A stretch of DNA of 39,295 nucleotides from Cryomorphaceae bacterium (lineage in GTDB: Bacteria > Bacteroidota > Bacteroidia > Flavobacteriales > Schleiferiaceae). The notes under the pieces were generated by a model. The model ran no database searches, was not told where the DNA came from, and saw only the letters and a list, made by a program, of their open reading frames with translations. The DNA lies in contig SKIJ01000100.1 in assembly GCA_007116495.1 (NCBI GenBank), forward strand, positions 1-39,295, given 5' to 3'. Shown here in pieces: positions 26,957 through 35,808 of the stretch; positions within the stretch are counted from its first letter, which is position 1, and each line of letters starts with the position of its first letter. A program made the translations under genes and the position numbers.

Positions 26957-27444
26957 ATACGAGCTTTTTGTTTGTTAATGAGATTTAAGTAGGTACGTAA
27001 CGTATTTAAACGCAGTGCGAAACTCCCCTTTGAGGGGATGAAAAGGTCGTAGTTTTCAGCATGTGCATCATTGAGCCCTGCTGAAAACTGCCATACCTGT
27101 TTGTTGAGTAGTTTTTTTAAGCGTTTATGAGATTGCACCGTACAATCTACAAACACCTGTATGTGCCATCTTTTTGCAAAAGACGGATCTTTAAATTTAC
27201 CAAAGCGAATATCTCGTTCACTAAAACCGTTTTCAATCGGTTTTTTATCCTTGGGTTTTGGCGTTATCCAACGAATTACATCCACCTTTTTACCTTCGCT
27301 TTTCCATTCGTTTACAAGAGCCATTACGTCATCCTCATTCTGATCGAAGATAACCAATACCGTATCAACCGAGTCCCAACCGAGAAACGGCTCTTTATCT
27401 ACTGGTTTTGAAGACGAAAAAAAAGATTTGATTAAGTCTATCAC
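26953..27444 (-). CDS. Conserved hypothetical protein, DUF6913-like
   Basis: A 163-residue cytoplasmic protein with no signal peptide. It shows a small alpha/beta layout (TVLVIFDQNEDDVMALV, then KVDVIRWITPKPKDKKP, then WHIQVFVDCT) and ends in a basic helix. I associate this size, its basic linker with KPKDKKPIENGF and its position directly before dapA with the Bacteroidota family DUF6913; function unknown. It is the first gene of the dapA-xrtF unit and overlaps dapA by four bases (ATGA). Confidence 0.75.
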   Translation of the reverse strand: MIDLIKSFFSSSKPVDKEPFLGWDSVDTVLVIFDQNEDDVMALVNEWKSEGKKVDVIRWITPKPKDKKPIENGFSERDIRFGKFKDPSFAKRWHIQVFVDCTVQSHKRLKKLLNKQVWQFSAGLNDAHAENYDLFIPSKGSFALRLNTLRTYLNLINKQKARI

Positions 27445-27519
27445 AAGGCAATAATTACGTTGCGAAATTAATCACCAAAGCATTGACAACGAAAACAAAA
27501 AACATCGTTGCGTGAATTG

Positions 27520-27527
27520 TAAATTTG
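27520..27527 (+). promoter_or_regulatory. -7 element four bases before an ATG (possible leaderless mRNA)
   Basis: TAAATTTG matches TAnnTTTG exactly and is separated from the ATG at 27532 by only four bases (CGCC). Transcription would start at or one base before the start codon. Confidence 0.5.
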
Positions 27528-27531
27528 CGCC

Positions 27532-28716
27532 ATGATAAAAGAACTGCTTTCCCCGCTTCTGATCTTTCTCAATCAGGTTTTATTTGCGCAGCAAATCGTG
27601 CCCGAAATTGTGTGTGAGCTGCCGCCAGAGCTCCGTGAAAACAGTGGAATGGTTGTGCTTAGCGATGACCTTATATTATTGCATAACGACAGCGGCAATG
27701 AACCATGTGTATACATCATAAACGACAGCTGTAACATAATACACAAAAGCTGTTTCATCGACGCTACAAACATTGATTGGGAAGATATAGCGCGCGATAC
27801 CAAAGGCAATTTATATGTATCTGACCTTGGCAACAATAACAACAAACGCCAAAACGGCATCATCTACATTACCTCAATATCAGAAATACTCGAGCAGGAT
27901 TCGGTAAAAACCCAAAAGATTAACATCACCTTCAAGGACTCCTTTCCTCCGTCTGATCACCGAAAAATGTACGACATTGAATCACTTTATTGGCACAACG
28001 ATAGCTTATTTTTCTTTTCAAAAAACAGACGAACTCCTTTTGACGGTGTAAGTTGGGTATTCGGTGTTCCCGACAAAGGCGGCCAAGAACACACTGTAGA
28101 ACCTCTGGACTCCATTACCATTACCAGCAAACACCGGTATTCGGGCTGGATTACTGCGACAGACTATGATGCGGCTAGTAACGTGTTGATTTTGCTGGGG
28201 CAAGATCAGTTTACAGCGTTTGTGCACCACGATTCAGTACATCCCTATCACGGGGAACAAACAACACTCACCCTACCGTACTTATCTCAAAAAGAAAGTA
28301 TTGCGTTTGGTAACGCATTCGTTTATCTTTCCGATGAAAATTTTAAAGGGTTGCCCGGTCAGCTGCTTTATCGGTTTCCTAAAAAGCAACTTTTTGAAGA
28401 ACTAGGTTTGGACTTTCATCTGCTTCCTATAGACTACAATACATCATTAGATACAAATCGAATATCAGACACGTTGCGGATTTCTTTTGATTTGCCTTAT
28501 GACGTCAATGTCGCCTGCGAAATATTTGATAGCGATGGCACACGGGTAAAGGTAAAAAAGTCCGAAATACATGTAAGAGGGCACAACGTAATGACCATTG
28601 ATGTAACAGCATTACGACCGGCACCTTACGTTGTAAATATCATTATAGATGGTCAACCAAATGCGCATATTTTTTACCGCGAGCGCGGAGAAAATGAGCA
28701 CATTATTCCTCGTTGA
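27532..28716 (+). CDS. Secreted beta-propeller-like protein with T9SS-like C-terminal domain
   Basis: A 394-residue exported protein. Residues 1-20 are a signal peptide (ending VLFAQQ). About 25-290 show repeated four-strand blade patterns with ENSGMVVLSDDLILLHNDSG and IDWEDIARDTKGNLYVSDLG, resembling the esterase-like-phytase or SdiA-regulated propeller proteins; no enzyme motif is clear. About 310-380 fit the beta-sandwich of a T9SS sorting domain (VACEIFDSDGTRVKV, RPAPYVVNIIIDG), but the end runs on to YRERGENEHIIPR instead of the usual short basic close. It may be a divergent T9SS cargo. It overlaps the convergent NAD(P)-binding gene by 14 bases. Confidence 0.75.
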   Translation: MIKELLSPLLIFLNQVLFAQQIVPEIVCELPPELRENSGMVVLSDDLILLHNDSGNEPCVYIINDSCNIIHKSCFIDATNIDWEDIARDTKGNLYVSDLGNNNNKRQNGIIYITSISEILEQDSVKTQKINITFKDSFPPSDHRKMYDIESLYWHNDSLFFFSKNRRTPFDGVSWVFGVPDKGGQEHTVEPLDSITITSKHRYSGWITATDYDAASNVLILLGQDQFTAFVHHDSVHPYHGEQTTLTLPYLSQKESIAFGNAFVYLSDENFKGLPGQLLYRFPKKQLFEELGLDFHLLPIDYNTSLDTNRISDTLRISFDLPYDVNVACEIFDSDGTRVKVKKSEIHVRGHNVMTIDVTALRPAPYVVNIIIDGQPNAHIFYRERGENEHIIPR

Positions 28717-29398
28717 TGTCGTACAACTGTGCCAAATCGCTAATTTGATACGACTCCCAAACATTATTCCCCGGTAAGGGTTCATCTAAAGCACGTACAA
28801 TCATTGCCTTTGCAACATCGCCAGCATGAATGGCGCGATACTGCTTAGGCATAAAGTATCGTGTAATCATATCAAGGGCCTTACCTATTGATTCACCAAG
28901 GCGAAACTCTTTGCGTTTACCTAGCAGCGTTGAAGGTCTAAAAATTTCAACAACCCTTACACCTGAAGTAATTACACGTTCTTCCATTTCAGCCTTGGTA
29001 CGCAGGTAAAAAAACCGACTACTTGTGGATGCCCCAACTGAGCTAACAACAAGAAATTGAGGCACTTTAAAAATATGACACATCTGTGCAAGTGCACTTG
29101 GGATACCTACATCTATTTTTTCATATTCCTTTTTATCGGGGGTCTTTTTCTGTGTTGTTCCAACGGTACAAAACAAATCATCAACGCCCACAAAGGCCGA
29201 ACGCGGAAATTTTTGGGAAATCAATTCTGCAGGTATAAACTTTAGTTTATCGTGTTTCATATCCGGCATTGTTCTACCCATCGCACGCACTTCAGCGTAC
29301 GCATTATTTTCTAAAAGCAAGTCTAAAAGATGACTCCCTACAAGACCACTTCCTCCAATAACCAAAGCAATACGTTTATCTCTTATTTGTTTTCTCAT
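28703..29398 (-). CDS. NAD(P)-binding short-chain oxidoreductase, HTATIP2/atypical SDR-like
   Basis: A 231-residue Rossmann-fold protein. The dinucleotide motif is GGSGLVGSHLL after a VIGG strand; DDLFCTVGTTQKK, LVVSSVGASTSSRFFYLRTK (Ser and Tyr-x-x-x-Lys with Lys after RT) and VEIFRPSTLLG follow, as in atypical SDRs of the TIP30/HTATIP2 group. The substrate is unknown. The ATG at 29398 is used; the longer frame opens with TTG. A -7-like TAGATTTC with one mismatch lies just upstream on the minus strand. Confidence 0.85.
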   Translation of the reverse strand: MRKQIRDKRIALVIGGSGLVGSHLLDLLLENNAYAEVRAMGRTMPDMKHDKLKFIPAELISQKFPRSAFVGVDDLFCTVGTTQKKTPDKKEYEKIDVGIPSALAQMCHIFKVPQFLVVSSVGASTSSRFFYLRTKAEMEERVITSGVRVVEIFRPSTLLGKRKEFRLGESIGKALDMITRYFMPKQYRAIHAGDVAKAMIVRALDEPLPGNNVWESYQISDLAQLYDINEE

Positions 29399-29832
29399 AG
29401 AAAAAATCAACAAAATTGTGGAAATCTAAAGCATACTATTTACTGTACTAATAACCTATTTCACAAGCTCATACGTGGCCGTTGGTAAAATATCGGAGGT
29501 TAAAGGGCTATTGTAAGTATCCAAAGGACGTTTGGATATGTATAGGGTCATAACAAAAAAATTGAATGTGTTTATTATGCCTATAACTACCATATCAATG
29601 AGATGTTCAACTGTAGCATATTAATCCCAATACTTTGAAAACCAATACGTTGACACAATTGCAAACCTTGATCCCGCATGTTAAGTAACGACCACTTTGA
29701 CTAACATCGTCTATCGTCGAAAATTAAAATGAAACGTATTGCGAGAATCTCTGTGTAAATGTTGTACCATCAGTTAATTGCTTTTTTGTAATTAGCTACA
29801 AATGTAACTAAATGTTTTTGAAGTATAAAATA
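29399..29832. other. 434-base gap between two minus-strand genes
   Basis: An AT-rich stretch with no recognisable RNA gene, repeat or conserved protein. It holds the region upstream of the NAD(P)-binding gene. The only coding hint is a 45-codon minus-strand frame at 29456-29593, listed separately. Near 29785-29813 the sequence TTGTAATTAGCTACAAATGT has a short imperfect inverted pattern (GTA/TAC and AAT/ATT) that could be an operator, but it is weak. Confidence 0.5.
29456..29593 (-). CDS. Possible 45-residue membrane microprotein or gene remnant
   Basis: From ATG at 29593 to TAG at 29456 the frame reads a hydrophobic start (MVVIGIINTFNFFVMTLYI) and a polar tail ending LPTATYELVK. One membrane helix is plausible. 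The frame extends nine codons further upstream before a TAA, which suggests it could be the 3' remnant of a longer gene. No ribosome signal or family is seen; it may be a chance frame. Confidence 0.25.
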   Translation of the reverse strand: MVVIGIINTFNFFVMTLYISKRPLDTYNSPLTSDILPTATYELVK

Positions 29833-30591
29833 TTATTTTTCATTCTGCTTTTTTGATGGTTTAAAGGTGTAAACAACGAATAGGTTTTTATCGGAATTAC
29901 GATTTGTAGTTTTTTCTTGTTGCTCTATTTGTTTGGGAGTTTTCCAATAATCCATTTCATCCAATCGCTTTTCCTCTTCGAGATCCCATACATCTTTATC
30001 TCGTTTCCAAAAATGACTGGCTAAATGGGTTGGGTTAGCATTTTTAAAAATCAAGGCGATTGCTATACCTGTTATTCCTCCAAACAAATGAGATTCCCAA
30101 GATATATGTTCTTCTATGGGCAGCATGCCCCACACCAAACTTCCATAAAGAAATGCCACCAAAAGCGATAGCGCTATAAGCTGGGGATGTCCGCGCAATA
30201 AGCCAGAAAAGAAAATGAAAAAGGCTAAGGCATACACCAAGCCACTCGCACCGATGTGGTAGGTTTCTCTTCCAAAAAACCAGACCATTAAACCGGAAGC
30301 CAACCAACCAATAATGAAAACCCTTGAAAAAACCTTAGGATAAAAATACGCAATACCGGAACCAAGGAAAATAATTGGAAATGTATTAGATACCAAATGA
30401 GACAAGCTCCCATGCAAAAAAGGTGACGTAACAATACCGATCAATCCAAACGAATTCTTTGGAAGTAATCCATACCTATATAAATCAAGCATCTGCTTTT
30501 CATCAACATAAAAAACCAACCACATTACCATGGCAAATGAAAATGGGATTACCCAGAATTGCTTTGATGTTTGGTATATTGACAAATTCAA
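29833..30591 (-). CDS. Rhomboid family intramembrane serine protease, TTG start
   Basis: A 252-residue protein with about six membrane helices. The catalytic dyad is Ser116 in IGASGLVY (GASG) and His168 in ESHLFGGITG; the conserved HLVSN (65-69) forms the oxyanion-side helix. It cleaves membrane-spanning substrates, which are unknown here. No ATG fits the start: the frame is closed by TAA five codons before a TTG at 30591, and the first in-frame ATG (residue 21) lies inside the first membrane helix, so TTG at 30591 (or 30585) is the likely start. The C-terminal cytoplasmic tail (about 190-252) is long, charged and ends in KNLFVVYTFKPSKKQNEK. Confidence 0.85.
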   Translation of the reverse strand: MNLSIYQTSKQFWVIPFSFAMVMWLVFYVDEKQMLDLYRYGLLPKNSFGLIGIVTSPFLHGSLSHLVSNTFPIIFLGSGIAYFYPKVFSRVFIIGWLASGLMVWFFGRETYHIGASGLVYALAFFIFFSGLLRGHPQLIALSLLVAFLYGSLVWGMLPIEEHISWESHLFGGITGIAIALIFKNANPTHLASHFWKRDKDVWDLEEEKRLDEMDYWKTPKQIEQQEKTTNRNSDKNLFVVYTFKPSKKQNEK

Positions 30592-30883
30592 TTGGAAGAT
30601 GGGTTAATTGTAGGTGTTTAAAACGTTATATATCGTTACGTTCGTGCAAAGAGCTAAACTTCAACCATCAATGGACACGACAACAATATATAAACACCAC
30701 AAAATTAGCAACCCTTAATGAATATTTCTGTTAGTAATGTCACAATAAGACTTCGATGTAGAGAAAGTTAACTCTATTGCTATTCGGCTTTGTTGGTTTG
30801 TTTATTGCATTCGTGGTATTTGTTTCATTTTTATGAAAAAAGTTGTGTATTTTTAGTGTCGCAAAAAAATCACAGTTAGCCCC
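30592..30883. other. 292-base divergent intergenic region (rhomboid/alkB)
   Basis: AT-rich spacer between the divergently transcribed rhomboid and hydroxylase genes. It holds an imperfect palindrome AACGTTATATATCGTT at 30620-30635 that could be an operator, and a -7-like TATTTTTA (one mismatch) at 30848-30855 before the hydroxylase gene. No small gene or RNA is recognised. Confidence 0.45.
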
Positions 30884-31930
30884 ATGCTCTTCCGTTTACA
30901 CGAATTGAAATATACAGCTGTTTATACTACTCCTCTCGTTGTGTTTTTCTCTCTTTACGTGGGAGGCCATTACAGTTATTTTGCTCTCATTTTTTTATTT
31001 GGCCTTATTCCAGTTCTAGAATTATTTACCCGAGCATCGAAGAAGAATTTATCACCCGATGAAGAAGTAATGGTGAAGAAGAGTCGCGTTTACGACACCA
31101 TACTCTACAGCTTAGTGCCCATACAGTATGGGTTAATGGTGTATTTTTTATTTACTCTGCAGCGAGAGGGTTTGGGGTTGTTGGAAATGTTTGGATTGAT
31201 AACCGCGTTTGGCATGTCTTGTGGCGTTTTAGGCATCAATGCGGCACATGAACTTGGTCACCGCAGCGGAAAGATGGAGCAAACCATGAGCAAGATGCTT
31301 CTTCTCACGTCGCAGTACATGCACTTTTTCATTGAGCATAACCGCGGTCACCATCGCTATGTATCTACCGATGAAGATCCTGCGTCGGCGCGCTTTGGTG
31401 AAAGTGTATATCAATTTTGGTGGCGCAGCATAACCGGCAGTTGGCTTTCTGCGTGGCATCTCGAACAAAAACGCTTGAAAAACAAAGGCGCTTCGTTTTG
31501 GAGCTCTCAAAACGAAATGTTTGTATTTCTCATTATACAGCACTTCCTTCTCGTGATGATCTTGCTGATTTTTAATGTTTTCACACTATTGTGCTATGTA
31601 TTGGCTGCTGGTATCGGAATCTTGATGTTGGAAACCGTCAACTATATCGAGCACTATGGGTTACGAAGAAAAAAGATTAACGGTCGATATGAACGAACGT
31701 TGCCCATTCACTCTTGGAACTCCAATCATCCCATTGGGCGTCTTTTACTCTTGGAGTTGTCTCGGCACTCCGACCACCACTACATGGCTAGCAGACCATA
31801 TCCACTACTGCGGCACTTTGACGACAGTCCGCAAATGCCGACCGGCTATCCAGGAATGATGCTTTTGTCTTTGGCACCTCCATTGTGGTTTTATGTCATG
31901 CACAAACGCATATCATTTTATATTTTATAA
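30884..31930 (+). CDS. alkB: AlkB-family membrane di-iron hydroxylase (alkane 1-monooxygenase-like)
   Basis: A 348-residue membrane monooxygenase that hydroxylates terminal carbons of alkanes or fatty acyl chains using a di-iron centre. All His boxes are present: HELGH (122-126), EHNRGHH (151-157) followed by STDEDPASAR, EHYG (256-259) and RHSDHH (294-299). Membrane helices flank them (about 13-28, 32-48, 73-91, 100-118, 215-230 and 234-250). The length is short of Pseudomonas AlkB (about 400), as in marine Bacteroidota forms. No rubredoxin or rubredoxin reductase gene is adjacent, so its electron donor must be encoded elsewhere. The true substrate cannot be told from sequence. Confidence 0.9.
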   Translation: MLFRLHELKYTAVYTTPLVVFFSLYVGGHYSYFALIFLFGLIPVLELFTRASKKNLSPDEEVMVKKSRVYDTILYSLVPIQYGLMVYFLFTLQREGLGLLEMFGLITAFGMSCGVLGINAAHELGHRSGKMEQTMSKMLLLTSQYMHFFIEHNRGHHRYVSTDEDPASARFGESVYQFWWRSITGSWLSAWHLEQKRLKNKGASFWSSQNEMFVFLIIQHFLLVMILLIFNVFTLLCYVLAAGIGILMLETVNYIEHYGLRRKKINGRYERTLPIHSWNSNHPIGRLLLLELSRHSDHHYMASRPYPLLRHFDDSPQMPTGYPGMMLLSLAPPLWFYVMHKRISFYIL

Positions 31931-32011
31931 ATCGACACAGGGCGGTATTGCCTTAGGAGCCTGATCGTAAAACTCCTTCAGTTTCCCATTCCATTAACAG
32001 TGTACGGATCA

Positions 32012-32827
32012 TCAGCGCGTTTCTTGCAGCGCCAAATACGGAATACTTGCATGAAATGCAATTTTACTGCTGGTACTTCTTCTGAACAGGCCTTCAAAAA
32101 AGCTATAGTTTCGCGACATCAAGGCGACCATATCGGCACCATTTTTTGCAGCAAATTCTAGAATGCCTTCTTCTACGTTATCGGCATGGATGATGTGGTA
32201 GTCATGTGCTACATCGCCCAAAATGGGACTTATGCGTGCCTTTGCTTCGGCGGTTGTTTTCTCATCTAGTTCATAATTGACCACTACATGTGCAACAGAT
32301 ATTTTGGCATCGAAGAGTTTGGCAATTGTTGCGAGCTCCGTTAATGCTTTATCCGATTTTTTACTGCGAAAATCTGAACCGTAGACAATATGATTGATTT
32401 CGGTAAATTCCTTTCCACTTGGGATGGACAATACCGGACAGTCAACGTTGTGTAAAATGGCAGCGGCATTTGAACCAATGAGCACTTCCTCGAGACCACT
32501 TGCGCCTTTAGTTCCTAGTACCACCATATCGGCATGGTGTTCTTCAACTGCTTCCTTAACCACACGGATGGGATTACCCATCTGAATCAAGGTTTCGTAA
32601 CTAATACCCTTTTCAGCTAAAGCATCCGCCACGTTCTTCATGGCATCTTCGGCATTCTTTTTCATCACATCCAAGAGGGAGTGCGTCATTATGGTCTCTG
32701 CATAAGGGAGATCGTAGGCGTTTAGTGCAATGATTTTTGCGTTGGTTTTGCGAGATATTTCCACAGCAAATTCCATGGCTTTCTCCGCACCTTTGCTGAA
32801 GTCTGTAGGGAAAATGATTGTTTGCAT
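32012..32827 (-). CDS. Tandem universal stress protein (UspA family)
   Basis: A 271-residue cytoplasmic protein with two Usp domains (about 1-137 and 145-271). The first starts IIFPTDFSKGAEKAMEFA and has the ATP-binding motif Gly105-x2-Gly108-x9-Gly118-Ser119 in GTKGASGLEEVLIGSNAA. The second starts HIVYGSDFRSKKSDKA, but its corresponding segment LMSRNYSFFEGLFRRSTSSK lacks the glycines, so only the first half should bind ATP. Such tandem Usp proteins are common in Bacteroidota. It is divergent from the MFS gene. Confidence 0.93.
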   Translation of the reverse strand: MQTIIFPTDFSKGAEKAMEFAVEISRKTNAKIIALNAYDLPYAETIMTHSLLDVMKKNAEDAMKNVADALAEKGISYETLIQMGNPIRVVKEAVEEHHADMVVLGTKGASGLEEVLIGSNAAAILHNVDCPVLSIPSGKEFTEINHIVYGSDFRSKKSDKALTELATIAKLFDAKISVAHVVVNYELDEKTTAEAKARISPILGDVAHDYHIIHADNVEEGILEFAAKNGADMVALMSRNYSFFEGLFRRSTSSKIAFHASIPYLALQETR

Positions 32828-32907
32828 AATTGGTTTAATTTTGATGCCGAATATAGTACCTTTTTCTCATTCGACAAACAATCATTGTCGTTACAAGTTA
32901 AATTTTA

Positions 32908-34218
32908 ATGACCAAGCCCAACGAACTGAACGACCGAATTTATGAAGCAATAACAGACGACAGCGGAGAAGAACGCAGCTGCGAGAATATACCTGATGAA
33001 GCATGTGATGTAGTCCCCGGTAGCTATCTACGCAACACAATCAGTGGTGTATTTAGTAAATTGGCAGAACAGTTGGCCAGTCCTGGATTGATTCTACCGT
33101 GGTTACTATCAGCAACCGGAGCGTCGTCGTTTTTTGCCGGTGCGCTAGTGCCAATCAAGGATGCTGGCTCTCTCCTGCCACAGTTGGCTGTATCGGCAAA
33201 AATAAGAGCACGTTCCGTACGCAAGACCATCTGGACACTTAGCGCCGTTATTCAGGGGATATCTCTTTTACTAATGGGAGTAGCCGTATATTTAACCGAG
33301 GGAAATACGCTGGGGTGGATTGTATTGGGAACACTTACCGCATTCAGTTTAGCAAGTGGTGTTGCTTCAGTAGCATTTAAAGATGTGTTGGGTAAAACCA
33401 TCCCCAAAGGCAAGCGCGGACAATTACTTGCTTTACGCTCTACCTTGGGTGGTATACTCACCACTGCTGGAGGGTTCGTGCTTTACCGTTATGTAGAAGG
33501 CACCAACAACACCATCACCTACGTCGTGTTAATTGGCTCAGCTGCTGTGTTGTGGTTTGCGTCTGCACTAACATTTTACAGCATATCGGAAAAACCCGGT
33601 GCTACGGAGGGTGGGCGTTCACCTATAAAAGAGCTAAAACAAGGAATGGCATTATTAAAACATTCGCCCAATCTCCAACGGTTTATCCTTGCTCGGGCAT
33701 TGCTTATGGCCATCCCCTTTTCGCAGCCGTTTTTGGTACTCTTTGGGAAAGACATCGTAGGCAGCGGATTAGATAACCTTGGTGTTATGGTAATTGCGGC
33801 CGGAATTGCCGGTATCGTCAGCAGTCCGTTTTGGGGGCGCTTCGCCGATTACTCAAGCCGTAAACTTATGATTGTGATTGGACTTTTTGGATCGGTTTTA
33901 CTAGCGGCAGCAATTGCCTTTCCCAAATTACCGGAAACCATTCAGACCACCTACTTATTTGCGGGCATCATTGTGCTTCAAGTAATGGCGCATGGCGGTG
34001 CCCGATTGAGTAGAAAGACCTATTTAGTAGACATGGCACCGGCTAAAGAGCGACCATTATACGTGGCACTGTCTAATACGCTTATTGGCGTATCCACTAT
34101 CTTTTTTGTTGTTTTAGGTCTCATTGCCGACGTGTTTTCCGTCACCATTATGCTATGGACTCTATCTATACTATCTCTATTTAGTGCCGTAGTCTCTTTA
34201 GGACTGAAGGAAGTGTAG
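32908..34218 (+). CDS. MFS transporter, unknown substrate
   Basis: A 436-residue inner-membrane protein with a hydrophilic acidic N-terminus (about 1-40), then about twelve membrane helices from residue 45 on. Loops are short and basic on the cytoplasmic side (KIRARSVRKTIW, KTIPKGKRGQLLALRS, FADYSSRKLM), and a cytoplasmic loop near residues 230-250 splits two halves of six helices. The GKTIPKGKRGQLLALRSTLG loop and ARLSRKTYLVDMAPAKERP segment place it in a general MFS group, but the substrate is unknown. TAAATTTT directly before the ATG is -7-like. Confidence 0.85.
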   Translation: MTKPNELNDRIYEAITDDSGEERSCENIPDEACDVVPGSYLRNTISGVFSKLAEQLASPGLILPWLLSATGASSFFAGALVPIKDAGSLLPQLAVSAKIRARSVRKTIWTLSAVIQGISLLLMGVAVYLTEGNTLGWIVLGTLTAFSLASGVASVAFKDVLGKTIPKGKRGQLLALRSTLGGILTTAGGFVLYRYVEGTNNTITYVVLIGSAAVLWFASALTFYSISEKPGATEGGRSPIKELKQGMALLKHSPNLQRFILARALLMAIPFSQPFLVLFGKDIVGSGLDNLGVMVIAAGIAGIVSSPFWGRFADYSSRKLMIVIGLFGSVLLAAAIAFPKLPETIQTTYLFAGIIVLQVMAHGGARLSRKTYLVDMAPAKERPLYVALSNTLIGVSTIFFVVLGLIADVFSVTIMLWTLSILSLFSAVVSLGLKEV

Positions 34219-34245
34219 ACAGAAAACAATAAAAAGGCTACAGCT

Positions 34246-35808
34246 CTATTCACACGTTACCATTGCCACCACGGCCCGCGCACATCGCTCACCATCCATG
34301 GCCGCAGAAACAATACCACCGGCATAACCAGCGCCTTCACCGCAGGGAAAGAGCCCTTGAACATCCGGATGCTGTAGATGTCCCGGGTGTCGTGGAATGC
34401 GTACGGGCGAAGAAGTACGGCTTTCTACCCCCACCAAATTAGCTTCGTTGGTGTAATACGAAGGCATTTTCTTGGCAAATACAGTGCATGCCTCGCGAAT
34501 GCGCTGCGCGATAAACGACGGCAAGACCTCGTGTAAATCCGTTGAGGTCAGTCCGGGGATGTAGGAGGTATCATTGAGTTTGGCACTTACGCGTTTGTCC
34601 ACAAAATCAACCATGCGCTGCGCCGGCGCTTTCATGCTTTTCCCGGCGGACACCCACGCCTTTTGCTCCACATCGGCTTGAAACTGAAGGGCAGCAAGTG
34701 GACCGTGCTTGGCGTAAGACTTCCAGTCCTCCGGCTCCACCGATACCACAAAACCGGAATTGGCAAATTTGCCATCGCGGCGAGATGGCGACATACCATT
34801 AACCACAATTTCTCCCGGTGCTGTTGCCGCAGGGACGATGAACCCTCCCGGACACATACAAAAACTAAACACGCCTTTGCCTTTGACCTGCGTTGCCAAG
34901 GCGTAGGAAGCTGCGGGCAACTGCGGATGACCGTAATCACCGCCATACTGCACTTTATTGATGGTTTCCTGTGGATGCTCTATGCGAACGCCAAGAGCAA
35001 AGGGTTTTTCCTCAATGGCAATCCCGCTTTTGTAGAGCATTTGAAAGACGTTGCGCGCCGAATGTCCGGTAGCGAGTATGACCGCGTTACTCTTGTAAAA
35101 CGTACCATCTTGGGTGCGCAGTCCGCGATACTTATTGCTCTGAACCTCTAAAGCATCCACCCGAGTATCGAAGTGAATTACACCTCCACATTGCAGAATG
35201 GTTTCACGGATATTCTGCACCACTTTGGGCAGTTTATTTGTGCCAATGTGCGGGTGTGCATCCACGCGAATATCGCTTGGGGCGCCGTGATGCACCAAAT
35301 TATCGAGGATGCGAGCGATATTTCCCCTCTTGTGTGAGCGAGTATATAACTTACCGTCGCTGTAGGTGCCGGCACCGCCTTCGCCAAAACAGTAATTCGA
35401 TTCCGGATTAACCACGTGATCGCGGTTGATGGCTTTGAGATCCCGTCGGCGTTGACGAACATCGCTACCGCGTTCAAATACCACCGGCTTGTATCCGTGT
35501 AAAATCAGTTCCATGGCGGCAAACATACCTGCCGGACCAAAGCCAATGATATGGACTTCCGGGGCGTTTTCTACCGCAGGAAAATCAAAGGGATGTATGG
35601 AAAAAACGTCTTCATCTTTAGCACTCAAGCGCACGCGTAAGCGGTAAAGCACCTTCTTCCCTCTCGCATCGATGGAGCGCTTGATAACAGCATGCTGTCG
35701 AACATCGTCTTCTCGGAAGCCCGCTTTGCTGCACGCCGCCGCACAGACCAATTGATCTTCAAAAGCTTCTTCCGGCCGCAAGGCGATATCGACGTCGGTG
35801 TGCATCAT
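34246..35808 (-). CDS. FAD-dependent dehydrogenase (COG2509-like)
   Basis: A 520-residue flavoprotein. An N-terminal domain of about 80 residues (RPEEAFEDQLVCAAACSKAG, then VIKRSIDARGKKVLYRLRV) precedes a Rossmann fold with IIGFGPAGMFAAMELI (GxGPAG at 89-94) and Glu112 for FAD ribose. NYCFGEGGAGTYSDGKLYTR and the closing GLFPCGEGAGYAGGIVSAAMDG (FAD contact, split here over two turns) are the marks of this uncharacterised family. Substrate unknown. Its ATG overlaps the porT stop as ATGA, so it is translationally coupled to porT. Confidence 0.9.
   Translation of the reverse strand: MMHTDVDIALRPEEAFEDQLVCAAACSKAGFREDDVRQHAVIKRSIDARGKKVLYRLRVRLSAKDEDVFSIHPFDFPAVENAPEVHIIGFGPAGMFAAMELILHGYKPVVFERGSDVRQRRRDLKAINRDHVVNPESNYCFGEGGAGTYSDGKLYTRSHKRGNIARILDNLVHHGAPSDIRVDAHPHIGTNKLPKVVQNIRETILQCGGVIHFDTRVDALEVQSNKYRGLRTQDGTFYKSNAVILATGHSARNVFQMLYKSGIAIEEKPFALGVRIEHPQETINKVQYGGDYGHPQLPAASYALATQVKGKGVFSFCMCPGGFIVPAATAPGEIVVNGMSPSRRDGKFANSGFVVSVEPEDWKSYAKHGPLAALQFQADVEQKAWVSAGKSMKAPAQRMVDFVDKRVSAKLNDTSYIPGLTSTDLHEVLPSFIAQRIREACTVFAKKMPSYYTNEANLVGVESRTSSPVRIPRHPGHLQHPDVQGLFPCGEGAGYAGGIVSAAMDGERCARAVVAMVTCE

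Noticed and set aside
31955-31978. AGGAG/CTCCT hairpin between alkB and the Usp gene as a terminator
   Set aside because: The stem is only about five pairs with a long loop and no T-tract.
34632-35151. Open frames of 104 and 162 codons within the FAD dehydrogenase gene
   Set aside because: Both are out-of-frame shadows of a well-supported 520-residue gene with family motifs throughout.
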